In this document: positions 43,033-54,974 of the stretch, piece after piece
How the letters are laid out: every line of letters starts with the position of its first letter
Numbering within the stretch: the first letter of the stretch is position 1
Assembly (NCBI GenBank): GCA_029255685.2
Contig: CM055319.2
Location: forward strand, 17,387,247 to 17,451,246
Direction: 5' to 3'
DNA from: Silene conica
Lineage: Eukaryota > Streptophyta > Magnoliopsida > Caryophyllales > Caryophyllaceae
DNA length: 64,000 nucleotides
The notes under the pieces: model-generated
Told to the model about the DNA's origin: nothing
What the model saw: only the letters and a program-made list of their open reading frames with translations
Database searches by the model: none
Program-made: the position numbers and the translations under genes

Positions 43033-45895
43033 TGTAACAGCCCGTATTTTTATAAAACATATTTTAAGGGTTTTAATTATTTTAAAGTAATAAAATAATA
43101 TTTTAATAATTTATCGTAAAGTATTTTAATAAATAGTAAGATCCGTCTTAAGAACCTTAAGTCCTTAAGACGAATACAAACTTGGCAACTTAAGTTCACA
43201 TCTTAAAACCCGTTCTAGTTTTCCAAACCCGTTTCATTTAAACGGAAAGGACAACCCTTAAACCCTCATAAGACCCTTTAGTCGACATATTTGTCATCCT
43301 CAAAACCATAACACTGTAAACTCTTCCTTTACAAAACCTCCATAATCTTCATCTTCTTTTCCATTGTTCTTCTTCATCCGTTCTTCAAATCAAGGTAATA
43401 ATAACATTTTCGGAATCCTCATCGAATTTGCAAGCCATCTATCACTTCCGATTTTCATTTCCCTTATTACGAAAAATAGGCTGTTTTTCCTAAAATCGTC
43501 TTTTGATCCCTTAAACTCGTTTTTCTTGATTGTAGGCGAAGGCTTGGAAGACCCGGACATAGATAGCTTCATTGTGGAAGACGTGCTTTGAGCGGGATTG
43601 CATATAAGGTGACGATTACGAGTAACTCGGCCTTTTTGTTAAAATAGCAAGTTTTGTTGTGTTCTTGTTGTTATTTCTGATTTGTGTTTGAGGATGTTGT
43701 TTAATGGACTTAGCAACATGTTAGGAATGTTCTTACTTGATGAATTCATGCCTTGTTGAGGTTTCACATATTCTTAAGTTATTTTCAGAAATTTCATGCT
43801 TGCGACGGATACATTTAATAATCGCTTTGAGGATTGTTTTGTGGTTTAATTGCTGGTAGATAGATGTATTGGATGATTTGATATAATGGGTAAACACTTG
43901 TTGTAATGATCTTAAGTTTTGAATCGAATTGTGAGGGTTTTGATATTGTTGGAAAATGCGAATCGCGTGATCAGGCTCTCTGAGCCGGTCGACCGACCGG
44001 CCGCCGGTCGACCGGCTGGGGATGCTTTTAGTTGTTTTGCGAAATTGAGAAATGCGTAGTATTAGGAAGCCCAGCCGGCAGACCGGCCGCCTGCCAGCCG
44101 GCTGGGAGTGCATTGTAGGTGTTTTGCGAATTGTAGGAATATAGGCTTGGGATGCCAGCCGGTAGGCCGGCTGCCTGCCAACCGGTTGGTAGCCTCATTT
44201 AAGAATTTGCGTAAGTTTGGGATTGGGTCCCCAGCCGGTAGGCCGGCTGCCTGCCGACCGGCTGGGAGTCCTTTGTAGTTGTTTTCGTTTTAAAGAAAGG
44301 GGAAGGCTGAGATGGGTTACCAGCCGATGGGCCGGCTGCCTGCCGACCGGCTGGGGACCCCTGTTGCTTGTTTTCAATTCGTAATTCGTTTGTAACTTTT
44401 AAACGGTTGATCGGTTTTGATTGAAACTCGTTCCTTGTATCTTTGATATGTATTTGAGGTCCCCGGAGGATGGGCGACACTATATTGGGTTCGGGAATAG
44501 AGTGAGGATAGAGACCCCCCGGTCGGGTAACCGAAAGGGAAATCGGCTTTACCTTGTCTTAGTTCCCGGGATCAATTAAGTGTTGACTAGTGGTTTAAGA
44601 AGTTAGAACTATAGGTTAGTTTCTATCTTTGGATGTTAATGGTTGAGTTGTATGTCACGTGATGGGATATGTGTTAAGTTCACCTCTGGACCCATTACGT
44701 GTTTTGTATGTCGCGTGATGGGATATGTGTTAAGTTCACCTCTGGACCCATTACGTGTTTTGATTGTGGCGTGTCAGGATATGTGTTAAGCTCACCTCTG
44801 GACCTGACACGTGATCGGTTGTCGTACACGGGATATGTGTTAAGTTCACCTCTGGACCCGGTGTGCGATAGCTGTGTATTGGGATATGTGTTAAGTTCAC
44901 CTCTGGACCCAATACTTGTTTGTAGCATTGGGATATGTGTTAAGTTCACCTCTGGACCCTTTGCTTATGGATGATTAGGGATATGTGTTAAGTTCACTTC
45001 TGGACCCTTTTCTTGAAATGTATGTATAGGGATATGTGTTAAGTTCACCTCTGGACCCTTTACTTGAATTGCATGTTGGGATATGTGTTAAGTTCACCTC
45101 TGGACCCGACATTGTTTGGTAGTGGGATATGTGTTAAGTTCACCTCTGGACCCATTGCTAGTGTTTATGGATGTTTATATCTGCTTGGCTTGAGATTGGT
45201 ACAGTTTCAGATATGCATGATGAAGTTGATGATTATGTTAATCGAGTTATAGTTTGTTCATCCAAGGCATTGGATGACTCTTTGATCGGTTTCATAAATA
45301 GTTGGACTGAAAGACCCCCCGACTGGGTAACCAGTAGGGAAACCGGCTCTCCTTCCAAACGGTTTATGAAGTTGGTTGAGAGCCGTGCATTTGAGTATGC
45401 ATGATAGTATGAGATCAGTTATGGAGATATTGTTATGCTTCACATGTTTATATATGTTGGAGTATTCTGTTCGCTTTACTTGTTACGTGTCGTTACAAAA
45501 GGTGGCTAGGAGAACTCTAGTCACTCCCCGCTGATTGTGGCGTACATGTTTTCATGTATGTAGGTACATGCAGGATTGGACGGGGTTCACTTGAGAGCTA
45601 GCGAGTGATGATCCTTATCATCTTTTGACTTACACTTCATCGATTAGCTAGACTCTTAGTTTTGATACATTTCATGTTTTGGTGCCTGTAGGGATGTTCC
45701 ATCCCAGGCTTTGTATATATTTTCGTTTTCGTACTTAGAACTGTTATACTTATCTATTTTGTTTATATCAGTTTCAGTTTACGTTTCAGTTTTTAATTCA
45801 CCTCGCATGATGTTTATGTTTAAAAAGTTTTAAATTCCGCAGCATTTTTAGTACTTTGTGTGTTTTATATTTCCGCTTTCGCGAGGGGTTTTACA
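43033..45895 (+). repeat. Element A 3' LTR
   Basis: 2863 bp with a complete start, TGTAACAGCCCG, and end TTTTACA. The short frame is at 43536-43591 (one residue differs from the 5' copy, E to V), the palindrome array at 43974-44354 (first unit long form) and the hairpin array at 44654-45160. Confidence 0.9.
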
Positions 45896-46652
45896 AAAAT
45901 TGCATAATTAACAAATTGGGTCATGTGTTATGGAACATATGTGACATGTTACAAATTAACACAATTAACAAAGATAAAATGGGTCCATATTAAGACCCAC
46001 ACAAACCGTGTAAGTGTAGTATGTGTGATGGTTGTGTGTGTAAGTGTATATGAAGGTTGAGTGTGTAAGACAAAGGGAATATGTGTAAGCTATATTGCAT
46101 ACTTTATGTAAGAGGATAGAAGGCCATGCATAGGCTCCTCTTTGCTTACCTTGGCCGACCATGATGCTTGCTCAAGCAAGCTCATGTGCTTATATAAACA
46201 CACTTCACTCAACTCTTGTTGTTAGATGCTTCATAATTTTACTAACACATTCATACTACAAACTCCATTCTCCCATTTTCTTTAGTAAAACAGTTTTATA
46301 AGAAAATAATTATTTCCATATTAATAATGTTATAAGAGTAACATTATTATTATTTCTAGTATACTAATACTAATTTTCTAGTAACAAAATTTGTATTAGT
46401 TTGAGATCGGGTCCTTGATACGTATCTTTTGGAGACGGTTTTTGTTAGATCGTTTAAGGGTATTTCGGTTATTTGAAGACTCAAGTAATAGGTGATTATT
46501 GAGTATAAACCTTCTAAAACCAATGTAAGGAGAATCACATCTTATGATATCATCATGTATGCATAAGATCTTATTAAGTTTTATAACCTAAACTTAAAGA
46601 AACAAAACTCACATTAGTTTTAAGTATAAAATCAGGAACTTAGTTTCCAACA
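45896..46652 (+). repeat. Copia-1 3' LTR, second part
   Basis: The LTR resumes after element A. The last 190 bp match the 5' LTR remnant (1465-1664) and it ends TTTCCAACA. Confidence 0.85.
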
Positions 46653-47565
46653 GTCTCCGTATTCTTAAAAGAAGGCATGCAACCGTTTATCCAGGGTTGG
46701 TTTCGCAAATTAATCGATATTCGATTACCCACCTTCCATGCCGTTGCATCTGTACATGAAGCAGTAACCCGACACAGACCTTTCCAAAAGTAAGACGATT
46801 GGGAAACGATAGAAATACGTTTTGGTATCGGGAGATCTTTGCAGTATTTCGGAAGAAGCGTCTTACCAAGAAGTCCATCAGGATATTGCTGTAGACGCCT
46901 GACTGAGTAGAACAGTTGATTTGATACCCAAGCCACCATGCTTTTTTGCCACATGAAGAAAATCCTTGGAGGCCCAGTGAATTGACCGTATTGTCAATTG
47001 TTTCCTCCACCAGAAAGCGGCAATTAGGGAATCAAGTTTCTGTGTAACTGATAAAGGTAAAGGTACAGTGGCCAGGATATGGTTGAGCGAGCCAAAGAGA
47101 ATGGTATGAATAAGAACTAACTTACTTGCTTGGCTAAGATAAAGCGTGAACCAGGAGGTAATTTTCCGAGTAAATTTATCCACCAGTGGATGAAAGGCAG
47201 TAGCTTTCTGCTTAGGAAGATCAACAGGAACACCCAGGTAATCACCAAAGTAGGAAGTATCTTTCATTTTCATAATGGATGTTAAGTATGTCTTAAAGTC
47301 CGTTGGAGAATTGGGACTAAATTGGATAAAAAAACTTATTAAAATTAATCATCTGACCTGAAGCGAGCTCAAACATTCTGAAAATAAGATGTAAGGCCTC
47401 AAAAGCCGAAGGCGTAGCTTCACAGCAGATGAGGGCATCATCTACGTAAAATAAATGGGATAGAGGGGCAGCATATCGAGAGATTTTGATTCCATGTATC
47501 AATCCATCAGCTTGGGCTTGTCGAAGCTGAGCAGATAGTACCTCCATGCACCACATAATTTTATA
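46653..47565 (-). pseudogene. LINE (L1-type) ORF2 fragment
   Basis: Read on the minus strand from 47556: a stretch with SHLFYVDDALICC (the catalytic YVDD box of non-LTR reverse transcriptase) and GQMINFNK; then YLGVPVDLPK, WFTLYLSQASKLVLI and FWWRK...HWASKDFLHVAKKHGGLGIKS, the thumb and linker; then WKVGNRISI near the C-terminal zinc region. Frames shift at least twice. It is cut at 46653 by Copia-1 and lost above 47565. It is the oldest layer of the nest. Confidence 0.8.
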
Positions 47566-48387
47566 TTGTTACTCTTAATTTTATATTAGTATGTTAGTTC
47601 ATATGTTACACAAATTCAAAAATAATTAGCTATATGTACAATATGTTAGTTTAATATTTTATTTTGCGACGTGAATTGTATGACAACTTTGATGTCCGTC
47701 GTGAGCCAAGTCCACACACACTTATGTTTGAACTTCTCCCCAAAAGCCTTCTTAGGCCTTGTTCTTTTGGACTTCAAGTCACTTAATTTAAGTTCACTTC
47801 AGATCCTATAAGTTCAGTTCAATTCAGTTCAGTTCCTATAAGTTCAGTTCAGTTCCTATAAATTCAGTTCAATTCAGTTCCTATAAGTTCAGTTCAGTTC
47901 CTATAACTTCAATTCAGTTCACTTCAATTCCTATAAGTTCAGTTCATATAAACTCAATTAAGAAAAGTTATATACCGACTATTATTTTTAACAACCGATA
48001 CAAACATTTTGCTTTAATTATTCGATACACGTCATCAATAAAAAAAACTCATTAATAATTTACTCGTCTTTTACTCTTTAATTAATGCCAAACTATCATC
48101 TTCATTAATGTCAAAAAAGAATTCATTATACGATACATTCACCCTCAGCAATTGTCACTCTCCCATTAATCACCTTCTTCATCACCATTGTTAGAGAAAA
48201 TAAAATCACCATTGTTAGAGAAAATAAATGGTTAGAGAAAATTGTAACAGTGAATTATTCTTTATCGTAATGTAATCGTAGTATAATGTGTGAACTATGA
48301 ATAGACCATTATATATAAAGTTGAAAATATTTTAAATTACCTTGTGTTTTAGACTATTTTTTTTATCAATGTCATCTATTGGATAAC
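47566..48387. other. AT-rich spacer with GTTCAGTTC tract
   Basis: No gene. Between about 47790 and 47960, TTCAGTTC and CCTATAAGTTCAG recur many times. A similar tract in the same orientation lies at 49605-49705, on the other side of the MULE insertion. The two may be subterminal repeats of one older element, but I cannot define its ends. Confidence 0.5.
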
Positions 48388-48395
48388 AACCACAA

Positions 48396-48428
<33 letters not shown>

Positions 48429-48464
48429 TAATAACAATAATAATAATAACAACAATAATAACCA
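48388..48464. repeat. AAC/AAT trinucleotide microsatellite
   Basis: CAACAACAACAAC grading into AATAATAAC repeats. It is the target of the transposon that follows. Confidence 0.9.
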
Positions 48465-49551
48465 GAGAAAATTGTTGATTATAGCCTTATAAAAATCACT
48501 TTTTGAAAATTACAGCCTTATAATTTTTTTTTTTGAAAATTAGAGCCATAATATTACTTTTGATCGTAAATTACAACAAAAACATTAACTCCGGCTGAAA
48601 ACTAATGCCAAATTGAATCTTTATGACTTAAATTCATTTTTTGTGACTAAAATACCCTTATCTTCAATGTTTATCCCAAAAATCAGATTAAACAATCTTC
48701 TCTTTAATTCTCCATTCTTCAACAAGAGATCACCTAATCTAATTCATCATTTTATTCAAATACTAATCTAATCACTTTAAATGAATTCTAAGTATATTGT
48801 TTCCATTTTCTCTTAAAACTAATTAGTGTTATTCACCATCTTTCATTTTCCCCAAATTGTAATTAGCGTTCATCATCAACTTTACCCAAATTGAAAGTAA
48901 TTAGGTTTTATCATCAATTTCCCCAAATTGAAAGTACTTAGGGTTCATCATCAATTTTCCCCAAATTGAAAGTAATTAGGGTTTATCATCATTTTTCCCC
49001 AAAAAATTTTTAGACATTAACCTTAAAATTCGATACAATCAATTGAAAAACAACCAATTGTTGCGCATTGTTGCGGAGTGCAACTCTTCATCGCTAAAAG
49101 GCCCATGAAAATTCAACAAAACAGTAATAAAAGAGTGAAATAGAAAAATGATGAAAAGCAAGGAGGATTTGTTGGAAAACTTGCAGCGAAAAAGGACTTA
49201 GACATTAACGCCTTGCTCCGTGTCGTGACGATTCGACATTATAAGTTAGTATTAGTGAAGCGAAAAGAGCAGGTGAAGAACGGAGGATGGAAAATGGTAA
49301 GAGATTGTAAGAATATTGTGTTGTGAGAAGTAAATGATAGGTAAAGTGAAAAAAATATGGGTAGCTAAGCAAACAAATAGTCGAAATAGGTAAGGGTATA
49401 TCGGTCACTTTTTGTCAAAATTACCGAAAAACGTGACATGGTGCAATTTTAAAAGAAAAGCGATATTACGGCAGTAATCTTCAAGAAAAAAATTATGAGG
49501 CTGTAATTTTCAAAAAGTGTTTTTTATAAGTTTGTAATCAACAATTTTCTC
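48465..49551. mobile_element. Non-autonomous MULE-like TIR transposon
   Basis: Terminal inverted repeats of about 65 bp start GAGAAAATTGTTGATTA (48465) and end TAATCAACAATTTTCTC-like (49551). They are flanked by a 9 bp duplication with one mismatch (TAATAACCA 48456-48464, TAATAACAA 49552-49560). A 9 bp target duplication and long TIRs are typical of Mutator-like elements. The interior has no transposase and contains four about 38 bp tandem units (48848-49002, with CCCCAAATTGAAAGTAATTA). Confidence 0.8.
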
Positions 49552-49560
49552 TAATAACAA

Positions 49561-51054
49561 TAATAATAGTTAACTTAAATTAAAATAAAGTTAATTAAGT
49601 TCGGATATTTCAGTTTAGTTCAGATTCTATAAGTTCAGTTCAGATCTCATAACTTCAGTTCAGTTCAGATCCTATAAGTTAAGTTAAGTTCAGTTCAGTT
49701 TTAGCCCAAAACTAAAAAGTAATAGAGTGTATGCTGACTCTCTCATGCATAAACTAGCTGGAACTTCTCGTCTTTTCCAATGTGGGACTTGGATTGCTAC
49801 CCCAAAATTATTGCCTCAACATATAGGTACGAAATGTTATTATTTGGTCTTCTTGGATGCAAAAAGAAAAGGTGCTGGTTTTCTGAGGTTAAGGGTAAAA
49901 AGAACAATCTTTAAATAAAAGCCTAAGTTGATTAGTAAATTAAGATCGGTTATATATTTTAATACGCTATTCTTTGCTCGAATGTTTTATTTTATAATAC
50001 TCGGTCTTACCTATTATAAGGCCTTTTGCGCGAGGACTAAAGGTTGTACTTCTTTTCTCCTGTTTTTAATCTTATGACGATATTCACAATTGCATATTTC
50101 ATTATAATCCTGTAATTTTGGGGTGAATACGCGTTTTATTCCCCACATTAAGAAACCTGTCCTTCAAAATCCGGTTTCCTATATTTAGTGTCCAATTAAT
50201 TAATTATAATTTAATAACTAAGAAACCTGTGTTCGAGAATCTGGTATCCTATATTTAGTTTTCAATATATTTAATAAGTAACTAATAATAATAAATTAAT
50301 GTTAAATAATTCCTTAATTAACACCCATATATTAAATTATTTCCACCGCGGCGCCAGCGAGCTATCGAGTTAATGTATTATACTAAGCTACTAATTACAT
50401 ATTATAATAATTCCTTATAATTATTTAATACTCAAATACATATATACCTCTGCTTTCTTCATTAAATAATACGTAGTAATTAATAACTATAAAACCCCGG
50501 CCTACCATCTTCAACCTTAATTTCGTACGTCTGTGCTGCAAATTCTTCGCGCTAAACACTTTACGACTGCTCGTTTAACTGCTTTAATTTCCATTCTTCA
50601 AGGTCACGGTTGTATCTGCTGATTGCTTTCAATTCAATAGGAATCGCAACTAATCGCCTCTACTTGCTCTAGGTTTGTGTTCCTGCTCGAATCTCATAAT
50701 TAATCGCCTCTGCTTTCCATAATTGCAATAAATGAATTGGGTTTCGTATATTTTTTTTGTTACTGTTTGATTGAAATTGCTTTAAGTTTATTTTTTGTTA
50801 CTGTTTGATTGAAATTAAATTTATTTTTTGTTACTGTTTGATTGACATTAAGTTATTTTATCAAATATGGAGAATTGAGTTTGGTAGGTAGTATTGAATT
50901 TGTTGAAATTTAGTTTCATAAACAAAAGAAAAAAGCTTGTACTAGCGACTGATCGACAGTATAAAATTCGGGTGTACTAATTGCATTGTTGTATCTTAGT
51001 TTGATTTTTTTCCGTGTATTGTAAATTGTGTGCGCTGTGTATGTGTACGTAGAT
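49561..51054. other. AT-rich region upstream of the CACTA transposase
   Basis: The remainder of the GTTCAGTTC tract (to about 49705) is followed by unrecognised DNA. A pair of diverged direct repeats of about 42 bp (50154-50194 and 50220-50262, AAGAAACCTGT...CCTATATTTAGT) precedes a TATA-box-like TATAAAA at 50488-50494 and a GC-richer stretch that may be the transposase leader. I did not find a CACTA terminus. Confidence 0.45.
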
Positions 51055-52302
51055 ATGGACCGGAGATGGATTTCCACGTCAAAACCTGGTGACCCAAAAT
51101 ATATAGCCGAGGTAAAGGATTTTATCAATTTCGCAGTTGAGAATTCTAGAGGTCGTACTAGGTTACCCTGTCCTTGTTTTAAATGCCATAACTTTTTATA
51201 TAAAAAAGTTGACGAAATACTTAATCAATTGAGCAAATCGGCTTTTGATAAAACATATACTGTTTGGATTTAGCATGGAGAAGATAAATATAAAAGTATT
51301 ACAGATGATTTACATGAGAATCCTACAAGTAATGAGCGTGATAGGATTGAGGATATGTTACGGGAAGTTTAAGATAAATTTGATGAAAATCCGGCTACGT
51401 TTGAAACATTATTAAGTGATTCAGAGAAGCCCTTGTACACAGGTTGCAAAAAATATACAAGATTGTCTAGTGTACTAAGATTATATAATCGGAAGGCAGT
51501 TCATGGTTTAAGTGCTACGGGTTTTACGGAATTACTTGAAGTAGTAAAAGACATGCTTCTCGATGATAATGTCCTTCCGAGTAGGACATATGAGGCAAAA
51601 CAGATTTTGTGTTCAATGAGTTTGCCTTATGAGAAAATTCATGCTTGCCTGTGTATTATTTTGTAATGACTATGTTTTATTGAAAAACTGCCCTACTTGC
51701 AATGCTTCACGGTACAAGAAAGAAGAAGTTCCATCTAAGGTCTTGTGGTATTTTCCTATTACACCAAGATTTCATCGTCGTTTTTCGAATGTTAGTGATG
51801 CATAATTGTTATTATGAAATCATTTTGGTAGAATTAAGGATGATAAACTTAGACATCCAGCCGATTCACCACAGTGGAGGTATATTGATGCAGAATTTCC
51901 TGAGTTTGGTAAAGAAGTACGAAACTTACGCCTTGCACTATCCACTGATGGTATGAATCCTTTTCGTTCCCTTAGTACAACCTATAGTACTTGGCCAGTA
52001 ATTTTAGTTACCTACAACCTACCTCATTGGTTATGTATGAAACGGAAGTACATGATGCTCTATTTGTTAATTTCTGGTCCAAAACAACCAGGAAATGACT
52101 AGATGTATACTTGGCGCCTCTCATTGATGATTTGAAATATTTATGGGAAATTGGGGAACAAGTTTATGATGCTTATCGAAAAGACACATTTAACCTTAGA
52201 GCAATGTTATTTGGCACTCTCCAAGATTTTCCCGCATATGGTAATTTATCTGGTTATACTGTTAAAGGAAAAGCACCTTGTCCTATATGTGAGGATGGTA
52301 CC
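51055..52302 (+). pseudogene. CACTA (En/Spm) TNP2-type transposase, broken
   Basis: From ATG 51055: MDRRWISTSKPG, then PCPCFKCHN and YTVWI-stop-HGE, the transposase-associated N-terminal domain. TAG at 51271 and TAA at 51370 lie in frame. The same frame continues to 51666 with YTGCKKYTRLSSVLRLYNRK and LLPYEKIHAC-like residues. After frameshifts, TNP2 signatures follow: NDYVL...CPTCNASRYK (about 51665-51725), DSPQWR...STDGMNPF (51860-51960), and from 52100 YLAPLIDDLKYLWEIG and DFPAYGNLSGYTVKGKAPCP. It is truncated at 52302 by element F, before the catalytic region is complete. Confidence 0.8.
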
Positions 52303-54164
52303 TGATGCGTGCATTTTATAGACTTTTTAGGCCATATTAGCACGCATTTCCATGCTTATTCTGTAGTATTTTGCTACAAATATCCCCCGAATAATCTACT
52401 TTGGTTTGTTTTGCTATTTTGCAGATATGTGCCGGAGAAGATCATAATCAAGCCTAAAACATGTCCTTATGCATGAATTTAGGAGAAGAGTTGAGTTGGA
52501 GCTTGTTACTACCGTTTTGAGATGCGCATAGGAGCAATGAAAGTCTATCAAGCAAAGGGAGAACTTCAATTTGCTAGTGTCTATCAAGTGATTCCGATTG
52601 AAGATGAAAGCTTATCCTCTTAGATTTCCAACGCCAACAAGAACGCTTGATATGAGCTATTAACGAAGAAATGACAGCCATTTGAAGTTCAGTGCGCAGT
52701 GCAGGAAATACACGTTGAGAAGTGCTCGATCGAGAGGTTCTTTTGCTCGATCGAGAGCTTTTGGTTCTTAAACTCCTCGATCGAGAGGTTTTTGTTCCTA
52801 ATCTCATCGATCGAGAGCTTTTGATAGCTATTCTTCTCGATCGAGAGCTTTTGATAACTATTCTTTTCGATCGAGAGCTTTTTCTTCTCGATCGAGAGCC
52901 TTGGTGCCTGACTGTTCATTTACCCGAGAGGTTTTGTCAGTTTTTCTTTTATGTCTTATATAAGAACTCGTTTGTGAGTTCTTTTAGGTCATCTATATTT
53001 CTTTTTTCAGAACTCTTCTTGTCAGCCGTCACAATATTTCTTACTCAATAATTTTAGTTCTTCTTCTTTTTATACTCAAGGATTGTTTTGTTACCGTTCT
53101 TACGCCGGATTCTTTCGATTGTAATCTTTATCTCTTAATCTATATCTTACTATTTTTGCTACTGCTGTTAATTCGCATAATCTGTCGTGCTTCTTCTCTT
53201 TCGTAGCTTCGTTCCGCGCGTTTCGTCCTCTGTTTGTATGCCTGTTTTCTCTTCCGTTTTCGTTCCTGTTTCTCGTTTGTTAGCCTGGATTTTGTCGCTG
53301 TTTTTCCCCTTCATTCCCTTATCACCTCTGCTCATATCTAATTTTATCACATAATTATTCTGCTTATACTCATTAGTTTGCATCGGTTTTCGTGTACTAT
53401 TTCTCGTCCTTGTCTCCGTCTTATAGTCTCGAAAATCGCGCCCCTTTCTTGCTTGCTTACGGTTTTACAGCCCTTTTTCTATTATTATTTCATTCTGTTT
53501 TTATCCAATATTTACCATGTCAATTGTTAGCATAATTAGCGCATTTGTTATCGTTTATAATTACGTTTTGAGTAGCTAAATTGTTTATATGCCGGGAAGA
53601 GGGAAACTGTGTCTTAGACATGATAGGTTGTAGCCGGCTTGGGTAGTTTTGCGATAGGAATTATCGTTAAGCAATATAATTGTGTTTGGTTGAATGAGTA
53701 TACGCAGGAGATCATTCGTTTAGTTAAACCCTGACCTAGATCGGAAGATTGGAAGGGTAAGGCTTGCTTAATAATAATAATTAGTTTCTGTGAGGGCGGA
53801 AGTCAAGCAGAAATGACCTTAGGGCGACTTAAGACTGGAAGGTATAGTCGGGTTAGAGACGTGACTGTAATAACCTAGCCCTTCCTACCAATAAACTGAC
53901 CGACCTAGTTATACCGATAGTGCTGACGACACAGTGACCCGAAATCCTAGCATATTTCTCTTTTCTGAATTTACTTTATTTCTTTCTCGTTTCTTTCCGT
54001 AGTTATTTAAAACAATTTCAAACCCACGTTTTTATGACAATCAGACCGACCAATTTGAACAGATAATTAGCAACTTTGCCTCCCTGTGGAGATCGACCCT
54101 ACTTACCGCTGACTTCTGTCAGTAGTATTAGGTTTTTATTTTTGGTACTGATACGACAGTATCA
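52303..54164 (+). repeat. Element F 5' LTR (Athila/Tat-like Gypsy)
   Basis: It starts TGATGCGTGCATTTTATAG and ends GATACGACAGTATCA, followed by a tRNA-Asp-type primer site. The text near the end (CCTCCCTGTGGAGATCGACCC, 54080-54100) is typical of Athila/Tat LTRs. It contains a CTCGATCGAG array at 52725-52896. It is inserted in the CACTA pseudogene. Confidence 0.75.
52725..52896 (+). repeat. CTCGATCGAG palindrome array in F LTR
   Basis: Seven copies (five exact, two with one change) of CTCGATCGAG start at 52725, 52746, 52776, 52806, 52836, 52866 and 52887. The spacings are 21, 30, 30, 30, 30 and 21, all multiples of three, giving an open frame with repeated LLDRE. Confidence 0.85.
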
Positions 54165-54188
54165 AATTTTCGCGCCATTGTCGGGGAG
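54165..54188 (+). other. Element F primer binding site (tRNA-Asp-like)
   Basis: TCGCGCCATTGTCGGGGAG follows the LTR. It is a diverged form of the GGCGCCGTTGCCGGGGA site of Athila/Tat elements. Confidence 0.7.
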
Positions 54189-54974
54189 GTGACACTTTTT
54201 ATCTGTTTAATTTTGTCTGTTTTTCGCCTCAAGGGAAGACTGAGTACCTTGAGACTGTTCTTATCTTTTTCTTTAGTGCTGTTTTGATAGGCCCATAGGT
54301 TTATTAGACAGGCTACGGAGGGAATTTTCGAAGGGAAGGCTTGAGTACCTTCGATACCTTCGCCAAGATGACGTCCGTATCCCGACTGATCGCTCAGTTT
54401 GAAGCTCAAGTTGAAAAATCCATTGATTGGGAGAGAAGAAGTCTTGGGGTTGTGGTAATTACCACACTGCGCCACAACCGGTACCACAGTAAACCCCTCT
54501 ACCTGGTGAAAACAATGAGTTCGCTGAAATAGTTCAGATGATAAAGGAATTGACGCTAAGGGTGCAATCAAACTCCCACGCTATCCGTCTTTAGAAGTTG
54601 CAAGCCCAAGTTCATAAATTAAGCAAAGGAATTGACCGTGGGGATGCTGATTTAGGAGCATCGAGGAATTTTTTTCTCGATCGAGTACCTGACAGTACTC
54701 GGTCGACTGATTTGGAGGACGAACGTCTCGATCGAGTAAACAAAAATACTCGATCGAGAGGAATTGAGGATACAATCTTCGATCGAGAAGACGAAAACAC
54801 TCGATCGACGACTTCTGATGACGAGGCTTTCTTCCAACTATTCTCTGATGCTCAACCGAGTAATTTTACTGCTCGATCAGTTCCTTACCCACAACAATTG
54901 CTGCCACACCGTGGATTTTTGGACCGCTTACGAGCTCTCGATGTCATGGCTCACTACGATGAGATGATAACTCA
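54189..54974 (+). pseudogene. gag: Element F gag fragment with repeat insert
   Basis: The first part is broken by shifts and stops (an ATG at 54368, a TAG before 54598). The frame from 54598 is open and reads a coiled-coil-like start, then three 17-residue repeats (54675-54827) beginning LDRV/FDRE and containing NTRS, then SVPYPQQLLPHRGFLDRLRALD and AHYDEMI, which look like Athila-type Gag. It is cut by the duplication boundary near 54975-54993. Gene identity rests on position after the primer site and general similarity. Confidence 0.55.
54676..54809 (+). repeat. CTCGATCGAG array in F gag
   Basis: Six copies (three exact) start at 54676, 54698, 54727, 54749, 54778 and 54800. Spacings alternate 22 and 29, giving three 51 bp (17-codon) units with a palindrome at each end of an A-rich centre. 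Confidence 0.85.

Larger units (their letters stand above)
8684..45895 (+). mobile_element. Element A: Gypsy chromovirus (Tekay/Del-like), interrupted by B
   Basis: LTRs lie at 8684-11508 and 43033-45895. The order is Gag-protease, then reverse transcriptase, RNase H, integrase and a C-terminal chromodomain-like region. It is inserted in the 3' LTR of Copia-1. B (13233-40079) interrupts it between protease and reverse transcriptase. Reading across the insertion, the codons join in frame at the CGTGA target duplication. At least four in-frame stops (11737, 13195, 40110, 40464) show that this copy is inactive. Assignment to Tekay/Del rests on the long LTRs, gene order and the C-terminal domain. 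Confidence 0.85.

Noticed and set aside
49727-49918. 63-codon frame before the CACTA relic
   Set aside because: No domain and no neighbouring exon evidence. It could be part of an older repeat.
46653-52302. A host gene between Copia-1 and element F
   Set aside because: The readable coding remnants are LINE reverse transcriptase and CACTA transposase. Nothing looks like a cellular gene.
52689-53051. Open frames over the CTCGATCGAG array as a repeat protein
   Set aside because: The palindrome gives open frames on both strands (LLDRE, LSIEK). The position is inside an LTR, so coding is not supported.
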